A DNA stretch of 6,022 nt from RGIG250 sp964540025 (GCA_964540025.1 CAZIKQ010000076.1:1-6022); one strand, 5' to 3'. Shown: positions 1 through 4,604, counted from the stretch's first letter. The notes: a model not told the origin generated them from the letters alone. Translations and numbers: made by a program.

Positions 1-2
1 TT

Positions 3-19
3 AGCCCCTGAAAGGGGCT
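3..19. repeat. GAA-triloop hairpin at the left window edge
   Basis: AGCCCCT-GAA-AGGGGCT is a perfect 7-bp stem with a GAA triloop. It has the same design as the variable hairpin of the repeats elsewhere in the window (6-bp stem, GNA triloop), so it is probably the end of another copy cut by the window edge. A short CTTT follows on the plus strand, so a weak terminator is an alternative. Confidence 0.45.
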
Positions 20-34
20 TTAGTGCGAGCCATA

Positions 35-88
35 CAAACTACTTAGCGATTGCCGTGTCGTAAGACATCGGCAGAGCTTAGTAGTTTG
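35..88. repeat. 54-nt interrupted stem-loop with GTAA tetraloop
   Basis: CAAACTACT (35-43) pairs perfectly with AGTAGTTTG (80-88). Inside, AGC (45-47) can pair with GCT (76-78), TGCCG (51-55) with CGGCA (69-73), and TGTC (56-59) with GACA (64-67), closing on a GTAA loop (60-63) with T68 bulged. No reading frame or known RNA family is evident. It lies directly before the repeat copy at 91-121. It could be a mobile palindromic element, a small RNA or a composite repeat. Confidence 0.5.
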
Positions 89-90
89 CA

Positions 91-121
91 GGAGCTGGCG
101 GCGTAGCCGCCTGAGGGGTGA
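91..121 (+). repeat. Structured palindromic repeat, partial copy (variable hairpin plus tail)
   Basis: GGAGCTG is followed by GGCGGC-GTA-GCCGCC (97-111) and the tail TGAGGGGTGA. This matches the second half of the copies at 2493-2546 and 5983-6022. The first CTCCCC/GGGGAG hairpin is missing or eroded: only GGAG of its right arm remains. The stem differs from other copies at several positions but remains perfectly paired. Confidence 0.7.
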
Positions 122-181
122 AGAATCAAACACGCCTCGGCTTGTCTGTCAATCCCCCGCAGCTTCCCCCGGACCCCAACC

Positions 182-236
182 AAAAGGCTCCCTGCCTGAC
201 GGCGGCCCTGTCGAGCTGCCTTCCCTGCGGGAGCCT
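182..236 (-). terminator. Possible intrinsic terminator after the chemoreceptor gene
   Basis: Starting 20 nt past the stop codon, minus-strand AGGCTCCC (229-236) pairs perfectly with GGGAGCCT (185-192). The 36-nt interior can fold further through GGCAGC/GCCGCC. The distal arm ends in T and is followed by TTT and then GG, so the U tract is short. Position and stem favour a terminator, but the long loop and short U run lower confidence. Confidence 0.5.
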
Positions 237-256
237 GATTCTCTTTCCTGGTTTTA

Positions 257-1942
257 TTACAGCTGGAACTTTGCCACGCCGTTCTGGAGCTTTTGCGCCA
301 GCTCCGCCAGCACCCGGGATGCCTCGGACATCTCATGGACGGTGGCCGCCTGCTCTTCGGTGGAGGCAGAGACGCTCTGGGCCTCGTTGGCCGTTTCCTG
401 ACCGATGGTCTTTGCCTCTTCCAGCTCCACAACGATCTGCTGGGCGCTGCCCGCCCCTTTTTGAATGTGGGCGATGGCCTGGCCAATATTGTTGTTCAGG
501 TTGGTGATAAGCTCCTCGATATTTTCAAACTCGGCCCCGGTGCGGCGGACGCTTTCGGTTCCGGCAACGACCTCCTCGTTGCCCCGCTGCATGGACTGAA
601 CAGCCGAGGCCGTATCGTTCTGAATTTCCGCAATCAAAGTCGCAATATTGCGGGCGGCCTCGCCGGACTGCTCCGCCAGCTTGCGGACCTCCTCCGCCAC
701 TACAGAGAAGCCCCGTCCGGCCGACCCGGCCCGGGCCGCCTCGATAGCGGCATTCAAAGCCAGGAGGTTTGTCTGATCAGCGATGGAGGAAACGGTATCG
801 ACGATCTGGCCGATCTGCTGGGCCCGATTCCCCAGATTTTCTACCTGCTGGGAGCTGGCGCTGATCTGTTCAGCCATCTCCCTGATTTTGCCAATGGCCT
901 CGGTTACGGCGGCCCGGCCGTTTTCAACCCCCTGCCGGGTACGCTCGGCCATCTGCTGCATTTCTTCAGAATCCTTCAGGAGTCCCTGCATATCCCCGCC
1001 CATTTCCGTGGCCCGGGTATTAATCTCCTCCAGGTTTCGGGACTGCTTTTCCGCCCCCTCGCTCATGGAGGTGGCGCTTTCCGCCACCACCCGGATGGTA
1101 TCGCTGGTCTGGCCAAAGCTGGCGGTCAGCTCCTCAGACGACGCCGCCAGCTGCTCCGCCATCATGGCCACGTCCTTCAGGAACCGGGTCAGGCTGTTCT
1201 TCATCTTGTTTGCGCTGCGGCAGACCTCGCCGATTTCGTCCTGGGAATCCACCGTAAGATCCTCGCCCCGGAAATTGCCGCTGGCAATAACCCCCAGGGC
1301 GTCTACCGCAATGTCCAGCTTGCTGACGACCCGGCCCACGACCCAGGTTGCCACCACGGAAATCAGGATGACGGTAACGAGAACCGCGATCCCTACGGAA
1401 GAAATATAATCATCCTTGATGGCGTCGATGGTCCTGGTGGGAATGCCCATAAAAATCATGCCGACGATCTGGCCGTCACCGCCCTTTAAGGGCTCATACA
1501 CGCTGTAGTATTGATGGCCCATAACCTCCACATAACCGGTATAGTTCTTACCGCCGTGGATAACGGCCTCAGCCACCTCGGCTGAACATTTGGTACCGGT
1601 GGCCCGGGCGCCGTCCTCCTTCTTGACGGTAGTAGCTACCCGGGTATCCCCCCGGAGGAAGGTCACATGGTTGCCGGTAAGCTCGCCCAAACGGTCAACG
1701 AACCCCGTATTTCCGTCGATCATCGTTTTCCCTTTGTACAGGGCCCCATCCACTACCTGCCAGGGTCCTTTGTCCATGGCGGAAGCGATCTCCTCAGCCG
1801 TGGCCGTATCGCTCTCCGCCTTCAGCGCCAGGGCTGTTTCAAAACCATGCCCGGCCATAATATAGCCGATTGCAGAGCTGACCGCGCAGGCCAGAACAAT
1901 GAATATGGCAAAGGCCATAACTGCTTTTTGCTTTAACTTCAA
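257..1942 (-). CDS. Methyl-accepting chemotaxis protein with extracellular single-Cache-type sensor domain
   Basis: A 561-residue transmembrane chemoreceptor that should sense a small ligand outside the membrane and control CheA through CheW. Seen: TM1 at about residues 8-30; a sensor domain at about 31-178 with the TGTKCS...YTGYVEV...YYSVYEPL...GQIVGMIFMGI pattern typical of single Cache (sCache_3-like) domains; TM2 at about 180-204; HAMP at about 205-257; then a coiled-coil signalling domain. The near-invariant hairpin tip is at about 380-432 (SIADQTNLLALNAAIEAARA, GRGFSVVAEEVRKLAEQS). A likely methylation segment (STEEQAATVHEMSEAS) lies near 527-542. No C-terminal NWETF-like CheR/CheB tether is present. 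The start is TTG at 1942, chosen because GGAGGG sits 8 nt upstream; the first ATG (residue 9) falls inside TM1. It has its own promoter and a possible downstream terminator. The ligand cannot be told from sequence. The family call is very secure. Confidence 0.97.
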   Translation of the reverse strand: MKLKQKAVMAFAIFIVLACAVSSAIGYIMAGHGFETALALKAESDTATAEEIASAMDKGPWQVVDGALYKGKTMIDGNTGFVDRLGELTGNHVTFLRGDTRVATTVKKEDGARATGTKCSAEVAEAVIHGGKNYTGYVEVMGHQYYSVYEPLKGGDGQIVGMIFMGIPTRTIDAIKDDYISSVGIAVLVTVILISVVATWVVGRVVSKLDIAVDALGVIASGNFRGEDLTVDSQDEIGEVCRSANKMKNSLTRFLKDVAMMAEQLAASSEELTASFGQTSDTIRVVAESATSMSEGAEKQSRNLEEINTRATEMGGDMQGLLKDSEEMQQMAERTRQGVENGRAAVTEAIGKIREMAEQISASSQQVENLGNRAQQIGQIVDTVSSIADQTNLLALNAAIEAARAGSAGRGFSVVAEEVRKLAEQSGEAARNIATLIAEIQNDTASAVQSMQRGNEEVVAGTESVRRTGAEFENIEELITNLNNNIGQAIAHIQKGAGSAQQIVVELEEAKTIGQETANEAQSVSASTEEQAATVHEMSEASRVLAELAQKLQNGVAKFQL

Positions 1943-1950
1943 AATGTCGT

Positions 1951-1957
1951 CCCTCCC
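1951..1957 (-). promoter_or_regulatory. Ribosome binding site deciding the TTG start of the chemoreceptor
   Basis: On the minus strand the sequence reads GGGAGGG, with 8 nt between GGAGGG and the TTG codon at 1942. No ATG or GTG at a workable distance competes, so a TTG start is preferred over the internal ATG at residue 9. Confidence 0.75.
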
Positions 1958-1977
1958 TGAACTGTAAGTGGTACATT

Positions 1978-2030
1978 GGACAATAGTCCAAAGATTGTGT
2001 CTCGTTTAAGGCATTATAAGCCTATTGTCC
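1978..2030. promoter_or_regulatory. Putative operator: 9-bp inverted repeat spanning the chemoreceptor -10 and start region
   Basis: GGACAATAG at 1978-1986 and its exact complement CTATTGTCC at 2022-2030 flank the -10 box. The first arm also belongs to a compact near-palindrome, GGACAATAGTCC (1978-1989). Centres are about 42 bp apart, close to four helical turns. The upstream arm lies inside the -35/-10 spacer, so it would not be transcribed; this favours a protein-binding site over an RNA hairpin. The regulator is unknown to me, and the site does not match a box I recognise. Confidence 0.5.
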
Positions 2031-2041
2031 GATAAATGCAA
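2013..2041 (-). promoter_or_regulatory. Sigma-A promoter of the chemoreceptor gene
   Basis: On the minus strand there is a -35 element TTGCAT (2036-2041), a 17-bp spacer and a perfect -10 TATAAT (2013-2018). Transcription should start near 2006, leaving a leader of about 64 nt before the TTG start. One arm of a 9-bp inverted repeat (2022-2030) lies in the spacer and the other (1978-1986) in the early leader, which suggests regulation at this promoter. Confidence 0.85.
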
Positions 2042-2320
2042 CAGATATTTTATCCCTTTAATGTAAAGTCCTAACCGTAAATTCCTAACAAAAGGCTCTA
2101 TAGAAAAACAGCCATAACCATTGGTAGTTAGCAGGTTCCGGGTTTGGGACACCAGAGCTTGTCCCCCCCTTCCCCCCCCCCCCGATAACAGGCTAAATTG
2201 CCTACATCAGTATGATCTAAAATACCTATTATCGCCATGCTGATTATGAGGGTGGTCTAACCTGCTTTGCAATTTCCGAAAAGACTGCATCATTAGTCTT
2301 GCGCAATCATCAGTCTTTCA
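2042..2320. other. Gene-free stretch upstream of the chemoreceptor promoter, with a 12-C tract and a small imperfect duplication
   Basis: No credible gene on either strand. It contains a C-rich tract at 2163-2183 (seven Cs, two Ts, twelve Cs). It also holds a 6-bp hairpin AAGACT/AGTCTT (2281-2300) whose right part, GCATCATTAGTCTT, is nearly repeated as GCAATCATCAGTCTT at 2303-2317. AGCAGGTT (2130-2137) and AACCTGCT (2259-2266) form a distant 8-bp inverted repeat of doubtful meaning. Confidence 0.5.
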
Positions 2321-2351
2321 CAAAAAAAGAGCAGCCCGCGCCAGCTGCTCT
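2321..2351 (-). terminator. Strong intrinsic terminator not adjacent to any recognised gene
   Basis: On the minus strand AGAGCAGC (2344-2351) pairs perfectly with GCTGCTCT (2328-2335) around an 8-nt loop, followed by a run of Ts (2322-2327) and G. This is a textbook Rho-independent terminator, and the plus-strand side has no U tract. The nearest upstream minus-strand gene, the rhodanese lipoprotein, stops 434 nt earlier. It therefore ends either a long 3' untranslated region or a separate short RNA. Confidence 0.85.
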
Positions 2352-2365
2352 CTTCAAACTGTTGA

Positions 2366-2418
2366 CAAAATAGCCTCCCCTATAGGGGAGCCCAGCCTGT
2401 CGACAAATACCTATTTTG
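2366..2418. repeat. Partial repeat copy (first hairpin only) framed by an 8-bp inverted repeat
   Basis: The core CTCCCC-TATA-GGGGAG (2375-2390) is the first hairpin of the repeat family without the second. CAAAATAG (2366-2373) on the left pairs exactly with CTATTTTG (2411-2418) on the right, so the segment can fold as a stem-loop carrying the core. The right part includes CCTGTCGACAAAT; a related TTGTCGACAA palindrome recurs at 2703-2712. Confidence 0.6.
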
Positions 2419-2492
2419 CGTCATTAACCAATAAGGCTAAGTCCCCTAAAATAGAGCCTGTCGGAATGACCAAAGATAAGTCGCATCCAATG

Positions 2493-2546
2493 CCTCCCCT
2501 GTAGGGGAGGTGGTCGAAGGACGCAGTCCGGAGACCGGAGGGGTGA
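2493..2546 (+). repeat. Structured palindromic repeat, full copy with extended second hairpin
   Basis: First hairpin: CCTCCCC-TGTA-GGGGAGG (2493-2510). Second hairpin (2512-2536): outer GGTC/GACC, a purine-rich internal loop (GAA against GGA, able to make tandem G-A pairs), and inner GGAC/GTCC closed by a GCA triloop. Tail GGAGGGGTGA. It faces the inverted copy at 2574-2618 across 27 nt. Confidence 0.8.
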
Positions 2547-2573
2547 CAGATTAAACCCGAGCCGCTCGTCATA

Positions 2574-2618
2574 TCACCCCTCAGGCTCCTGCGGAGCCAG
2601 CTCCCCTACAGGGGAGCC
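2574..2618 (-). repeat. Structured palindromic repeat, full copy, inverted relative to 2493-2546
   Basis: Read on the minus strand: first hairpin GCTCCCC-TGTA-GGGGAGC, then second hairpin GGCTCC-GCA-GGAGCC (2584-2598 on the plus strand), then TGAGGGGTGA. With 2493-2546 it makes a head-to-head pair that could fold into one large cruciform, the arrangement seen in REPINs. Confidence 0.8.
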
Positions 2619-2640
2619 TATAAGACCGATTAGCCTAGCA

Positions 2641-2684
2641 GTTACCCCTCAGTCGCTTTCAGCGACAGCTCCTACAGGGGAGCC
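2641..2684 (-). repeat. Structured palindromic repeat, full copy in tandem with 2574-2618
   Basis: Read on the minus strand: GGCTCCCCTGTAGGAG (first hairpin, right arm two bases short), then GTCGCT-GAA-AGCGAC (2652-2666), then TGAGGGGTAAC. Its GGCTCCCC begins 66 bp before the same box of the next copy (2684 and 2618), so the two form a direct tandem on the minus strand. Confidence 0.75.
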
Positions 2685-2784
2685 TCAGACAGAATAAAGA
2701 CTTTGTCGACAAGCTGGGATTTTTTCAGAGAAATATCCCTTTTACGGTAAAGCCAGTCGCCTCACCGGGGCTTCCCGGCATAGC

Positions 2785-3180
2785 TTATCGCTCCACTCCG
2801 TAGGGCCAGTCGATTATCCCGCCCATATCCTTTATATTGGCATACCCCATCCCGGCCAGCAGCTTTGCCGAGGCCAGGCTCCGCCGTCCGCTGCGGCAGT
2901 ATACGAGGATCAGGGCATTTTTGTCGGGCAGCTCCCGGGGCGCTCTCTGCTCCAGCTCAAAATCCGGGATAAGCGCCGCCCCTTTGATATGTCCCGCAGC
3001 GTATTCCTCCGGCCGGCGCACATCCAGCAGAATATACGCCGCCCCCGAATCCATTATCTTCTTCGCCTGCTCCGCCGTTATCGTTTCCATCCTCCCCCCG
3101 CTCCCGGCCGACCCGCCGGTACAGCCGATCGTCAGAATCGCGGCCAGGGCTAAAAATATTACCCGTAATTTTTTAATCAT
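2785..3180 (-). CDS. Rhodanese-domain lipoprotein
   Basis: A 131-residue exported single-domain rhodanese, expected to carry sulfane sulfur as a cysteine persulfide on the outer face of the membrane. Seen: a signal peptide with a lipobox-like TIGC and lipidation Cys20; a short Gly/Ser linker; LLDVRRPEEYAAGHIKGA at 51-68; the active-site loop CRSGRRS at 95-101 with catalytic Cys95; and the C-terminal GGIIDWP at 120-126. Length fits a lone rhodanese domain plus leader. The ATG at 3180 is chosen because AGGAGG lies 9 nt upstream and the signal peptide follows; the longer frame to 3249 adds residues without signal character. It lies 138 nt after the CPYC redoxin gene and could be co-transcribed with it. 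No terminator is evident just after the stop. The physiological substrate is unknown. Family call secure; lipoprotein status likely. Confidence 0.93.
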   Translation of the reverse strand: MIKKLRVIFLALAAILTIGCTGGSAGSGGRMETITAEQAKKIMDSGAAYILLDVRRPEEYAAGHIKGAALIPDFELEQRAPRELPDKNALILVYCRSGRRSLASAKLLAGMGYANIKDMGGIIDWPYGVER

Positions 3181-3197
3181 TCCCGGTCTCCTCCTGC

Positions 3198-3208
3198 TGA
3201 TAAAATCC
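3198..3208 (-). promoter_or_regulatory. Shared leader motif GGATTTTATCA before the rhodanese start
   Basis: Minus-strand GGATTTTATCA ends 17 nt before the ATG, just ahead of the ribosome binding site. Close relatives stand at similar distances before the next two genes upstream (3616-3628 and 4492-4503). Function unknown; chance in a T-rich leader is possible. Confidence 0.3.
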
Positions 3209-3256
3209 TCCGGCCCCGCTCCATTAGCTGATAGATGATAGAGCCCCATACTTACC

Positions 3257-3307
3257 CGGAACAGGGGACAGCCCTTTGCCGTTACTACCCGCTAATCCCC
3301 TGTTCCG
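3257..3307. repeat. 12-bp perfect inverted repeat between the redoxin and rhodanese genes
   Basis: CGGAACAGGGGA (3257-3268) pairs exactly with TCCCCTGTTCCG (3296-3307) around a 27-nt loop. Neither strand has a U tract afterwards, so it is not a standard terminator. GGAACAGGGGA-type palindromes resemble small mobile palindromic repeats of Firmicutes, as I recall them. As RNA it could insulate or stabilise one side of a redoxin-rhodanese transcript. Confidence 0.6.
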
Positions 3308-3318
3308 TCCGGAGGAGC

Positions 3319-3597
3319 TTAAACCGCCGCCTCAAAGGTCTTTCTTACCAAATCCCGGCACTCTTCCTCGGTTTCTCCGGGATGAGCCTCATACAGCTTC
3401 TGCCCCTCCACAAACATGGAAGGCACGTAATAATAGTCTTTCCCGTATTTTTGGGCTTCCGGACTCCCGTCCTCCAGCCTTGTTATCTTGACGTCCTCGT
3501 ACTCCGGATGCGCCTTTCTGAGCTCCTCGATAAGAATATCCGCCCTCCGGCAATAGGGGCATCCCTTCATAAAGATATATATTATTTCCTTCGCCAT
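3319..3597 (-). CDS. CPYC glutaredoxin/thioredoxin-fold protein
   Basis: A 92-residue cytoplasmic thiol-disulfide oxidoreductase of the glutaredoxin-like thioredoxin fold. Seen: first strand EIIYIFM; redox motif CPYC (Cys13-Cys16) at the start of the first helix; second strand DVKITRLED (35-43); VPSMFVEGQKLYE at 58-70 with the cis-proline at Pro59 and the turn before the last strand; and a C-terminal helix. There is no signal peptide, so it should act in the cytosol. The ATG at 3597 is used because AGAGGG lies 6 nt upstream and the fold begins at once; 45 further in-frame residues upstream have no matching character. Whether glutathione, another low-molecular-weight thiol or thioredoxin reductase reduces it cannot be seen. 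The rhodanese lipoprotein follows 138 nt downstream. Confidence 0.92.
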   Translation of the reverse strand: MAKEIIYIFMKGCPYCRRADILIEELRKAHPEYEDVKITRLEDGSPEAQKYGKDYYYVPSMFVEGQKLYEAHPGETEEECRDLVRKTFEAAV

Positions 3598-3615
3598 CTT
3601 GATCCCTCTTTCTTT

Positions 3616-3628
3616 TGATAAAAAATCC
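3616..3628 (-). promoter_or_regulatory. Shared leader motif GGATTTTTTATCA before the redoxin start
   Basis: Minus-strand GGATTTTTTATCA ends 18 nt before the ATG. It is the middle member of three similar leader motifs (3198-3208 and 4492-4503). Role unknown. Confidence 0.3.
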
Positions 3629-3717
3629 TGCCGGCTGAATAACCGGATTACCTGCAACAAGTTTAACCGTTGAATCCCTCCAGAGGAAAACTGCCCGGCA
3701 ATTTCCTCAGCTGCCGC

Positions 3718-3723
3718 ATTGTA
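3718..3723 (-). promoter_or_regulatory. Weak candidate -10 box for the redoxin gene
   Basis: Minus-strand TACAAT preceded by TTTTC, but without a convincing -35 at 16-18 bp. It would give a leader of about 115 nt. A terminator lies upstream, so the redoxin gene probably needs its own promoter, and this is the best box I see. Confidence 0.25.
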
Positions 3724-3778
3724 GAAAATCACCGGTTAAATCGACAGCCTGCCGGCTGCTCCTTTGATTCATTCTTCC

Positions 3779-3810
3779 AAAAAGGCCCCGGGCAGATTTT
3801 CCACCCGGGG
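3779..3810 (-). terminator. Intrinsic terminator after the exported unknown protein
   Basis: Minus-strand CCCCGGG (3804-3810) pairs perfectly with CCCGGGG (3786-3792) around an 11-nt loop, then CC and TTTTT (3779-3783). It begins 28 nt after the stop codon at 3839. It should separate that gene from the redoxin-rhodanese pair. Confidence 0.85.
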
Positions 3811-3838
3811 TCATATCCACAAATATTACGGCCTGAGA

Positions 3839-4471
3839 TCACCTCATGCGGAAGATCATCTTTTCTCCCTCATCCATGGCTTCCTCAAAAGCATCTACCA
3901 ACGCCCGGTCACGGCTCCGACCGCTGTCGCCCTCAACGGTGAAATCGTACCTCTTGCCAATGCCGTTCTTGTCGGCCAAAACCAGCACGAAGCGCTGGCT
4001 TGCCGTGTTTTTCGTCTTAAACCGGCCATCGTCATACTTCTTTTTCTCTCCGTAGGTAATGTCCTCGGTGGCATAGATGAAAAGCACGGGCCGGGCCTGC
4101 TGGGCGGCGAATTCCGCCAGAGCCTCCGGCTGGAGAATATGCTCTCCGGTATGGGCAGTGCTGTTGCAGTATTCGATCCACTTTGCCTGGATCGCCTTGT
4201 CGCAGACCACCCGCTGCCGGCCGGGCATCAGGTTATCATTCATCTCTTCCGCGATAATCCCGAAGAATAAATCCTGCCGGTCCAGATATTCCTGCTGGGA
4301 ACCGATGAGCACCGCGGTATATTCCTGCGCCTCCTGATAGCTGGACCCAGCCTCCTGAACGGCCGCTCCGTTACCATACCGGTCATACAGCTCGTCGGTT
4401 TTTGAAGCAAATGCCGTCCCCGCGCAGAGGGTCGCCGCAGCCAGCGCAACAGCTAACGTCTTTTTCAGCAT
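3839..4471 (-). CDS. Exported protein of unknown function
   Basis: I do not recognise the family. The 210-residue product begins with a classical signal peptide: MLKK, a hydrophobic run to about residue 20, and a likely cleavage after Ala22 (AFA/S). The mature part is mostly helical and charged up to about 125, with Cys90 and Cys102 that could form a disulfide. A beta-rich section follows (RPVLFIYATEDITYGEKKKY at 127-146, then QRFVLVLADKNGIGKRYDFTVEGD at 159-182), ending in an acidic helix. The start is the ATG at 4471, because AAGGAG is 8 nt upstream; the in-frame ATG at 4477 would leave only 2 nt. It has its own promoter and terminator, so it is a single-gene unit. No enzyme motif is visible. 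Coding status is strong because signal peptide, RBS, promoter and terminator agree. Confidence 0.88.
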   Translation of the reverse strand: MLKKTLAVALAAATLCAGTAFASKTDELYDRYGNGAAVQEAGSSYQEAQEYTAVLIGSQQEYLDRQDLFFGIIAEEMNDNLMPGRQRVVCDKAIQAKWIEYCNSTAHTGEHILQPEALAEFAAQQARPVLFIYATEDITYGEKKKYDDGRFKTKNTASQRFVLVLADKNGIGKRYDFTVEGDSGRSRDRALVDAFEEAMDEGEKMIFRMR

Positions 4472-4479
4472 AATCATCT

Positions 4480-4485
4480 CTCCTT
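4480..4485 (-). promoter_or_regulatory. Ribosome binding site selecting the second of two in-frame ATGs
   Basis: Minus-strand AAGGAG lies 2 nt before the ATG at 4477 but 8 nt before the ATG at 4471. Only the latter has usable spacing, so the protein should begin MLKK, not MIMLKK. Confidence 0.7.
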
Positions 4486-4491
4486 TTCATT

Positions 4492-4503
4492 CGGTAAAAA
4501 TCC
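4492..4503 (-). promoter_or_regulatory. Shared leader motif GGATTTTTACCG before the exported protein
   Basis: It lies about 17-28 nt downstream of the predicted transcription start, in the mRNA leader, and ends 20 nt before the chosen ATG. It resembles the motifs at 3198-3208 and 3616-3628, with ACCG in place of ATCA. Confidence 0.3.
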
Positions 4504-4526
4504 AACTGAAAACTTTTCTTACCTGT

Positions 4527-4554
4527 ATTGTAGCAAAAATCTCTCAAAATGCAA
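4527..4554 (-). promoter_or_regulatory. Sigma-A promoter of the exported unknown protein
   Basis: Minus-strand -35 TTGCAT (4549-4554), 16-bp spacer ending in TGC, and -10 TACAAT (4527-4532), so it also has an extended -10. Expected start near 4520 gives a leader of about 49 nt. The -35 hexamer is identical to that of the chemoreceptor promoter. Confidence 0.8.
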
Positions 4555-4604
4555 TAAACCGAGGATAAAATAATGTTAAACCAAAGATAAACTCAAGCTA
4601 TTCC

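Noticed and set aside
43..486. Minus-strand open frame of 147 codons overlapping the end of the chemoreceptor gene
   Set aside because: The product is Arg/Pro/Ser-rich in the manner of out-of-frame translation and runs through the terminator hairpin and repeat DNA.
293..1489. A long open frame on the plus strand opposite the chemoreceptor gene
   Set aside because: It is a mirror of a GC-rich minus-strand gene; its translation is low-complexity, shows no domain, and has no convincing RBS. The minus frame is a textbook chemoreceptor.
2362..2386. TTGACA (2362-2367) and TATAGG (2381-2386) as a plus-strand promoter
   Set aside because: The spacing is only 13 bp, the second box is part of a hairpin, and no plus-strand gene follows.
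2717..2740. GGGATTTTTT...AAATATCCC hairpin as a terminator for the rhodanese gene
   Set aside because: On the minus strand the stem is bulged and followed by AGCTTG, with no U tract; only the plus strand has a few Ts, and no plus-strand gene ends there.
3181..3249. Longer rhodanese reading frame starting at 3249
   Set aside because: The 23 extra residues lack signal-peptide character, while the ATG at 3180 has AGGAGG at 9 nt and opens directly into a lipoprotein signal.
3598..3732. Longer redoxin reading frame starting at 3732
   Set aside because: The thioredoxin fold starts right after the ATG at 3597, which has its own RBS; the extension contains the candidate -10 region and no domain.
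3764..4270. Plus-strand open frame opposite the exported protein
   Set aside because: No family character, and it overlaps a minus-strand gene with promoter, RBS, signal peptide and terminator.
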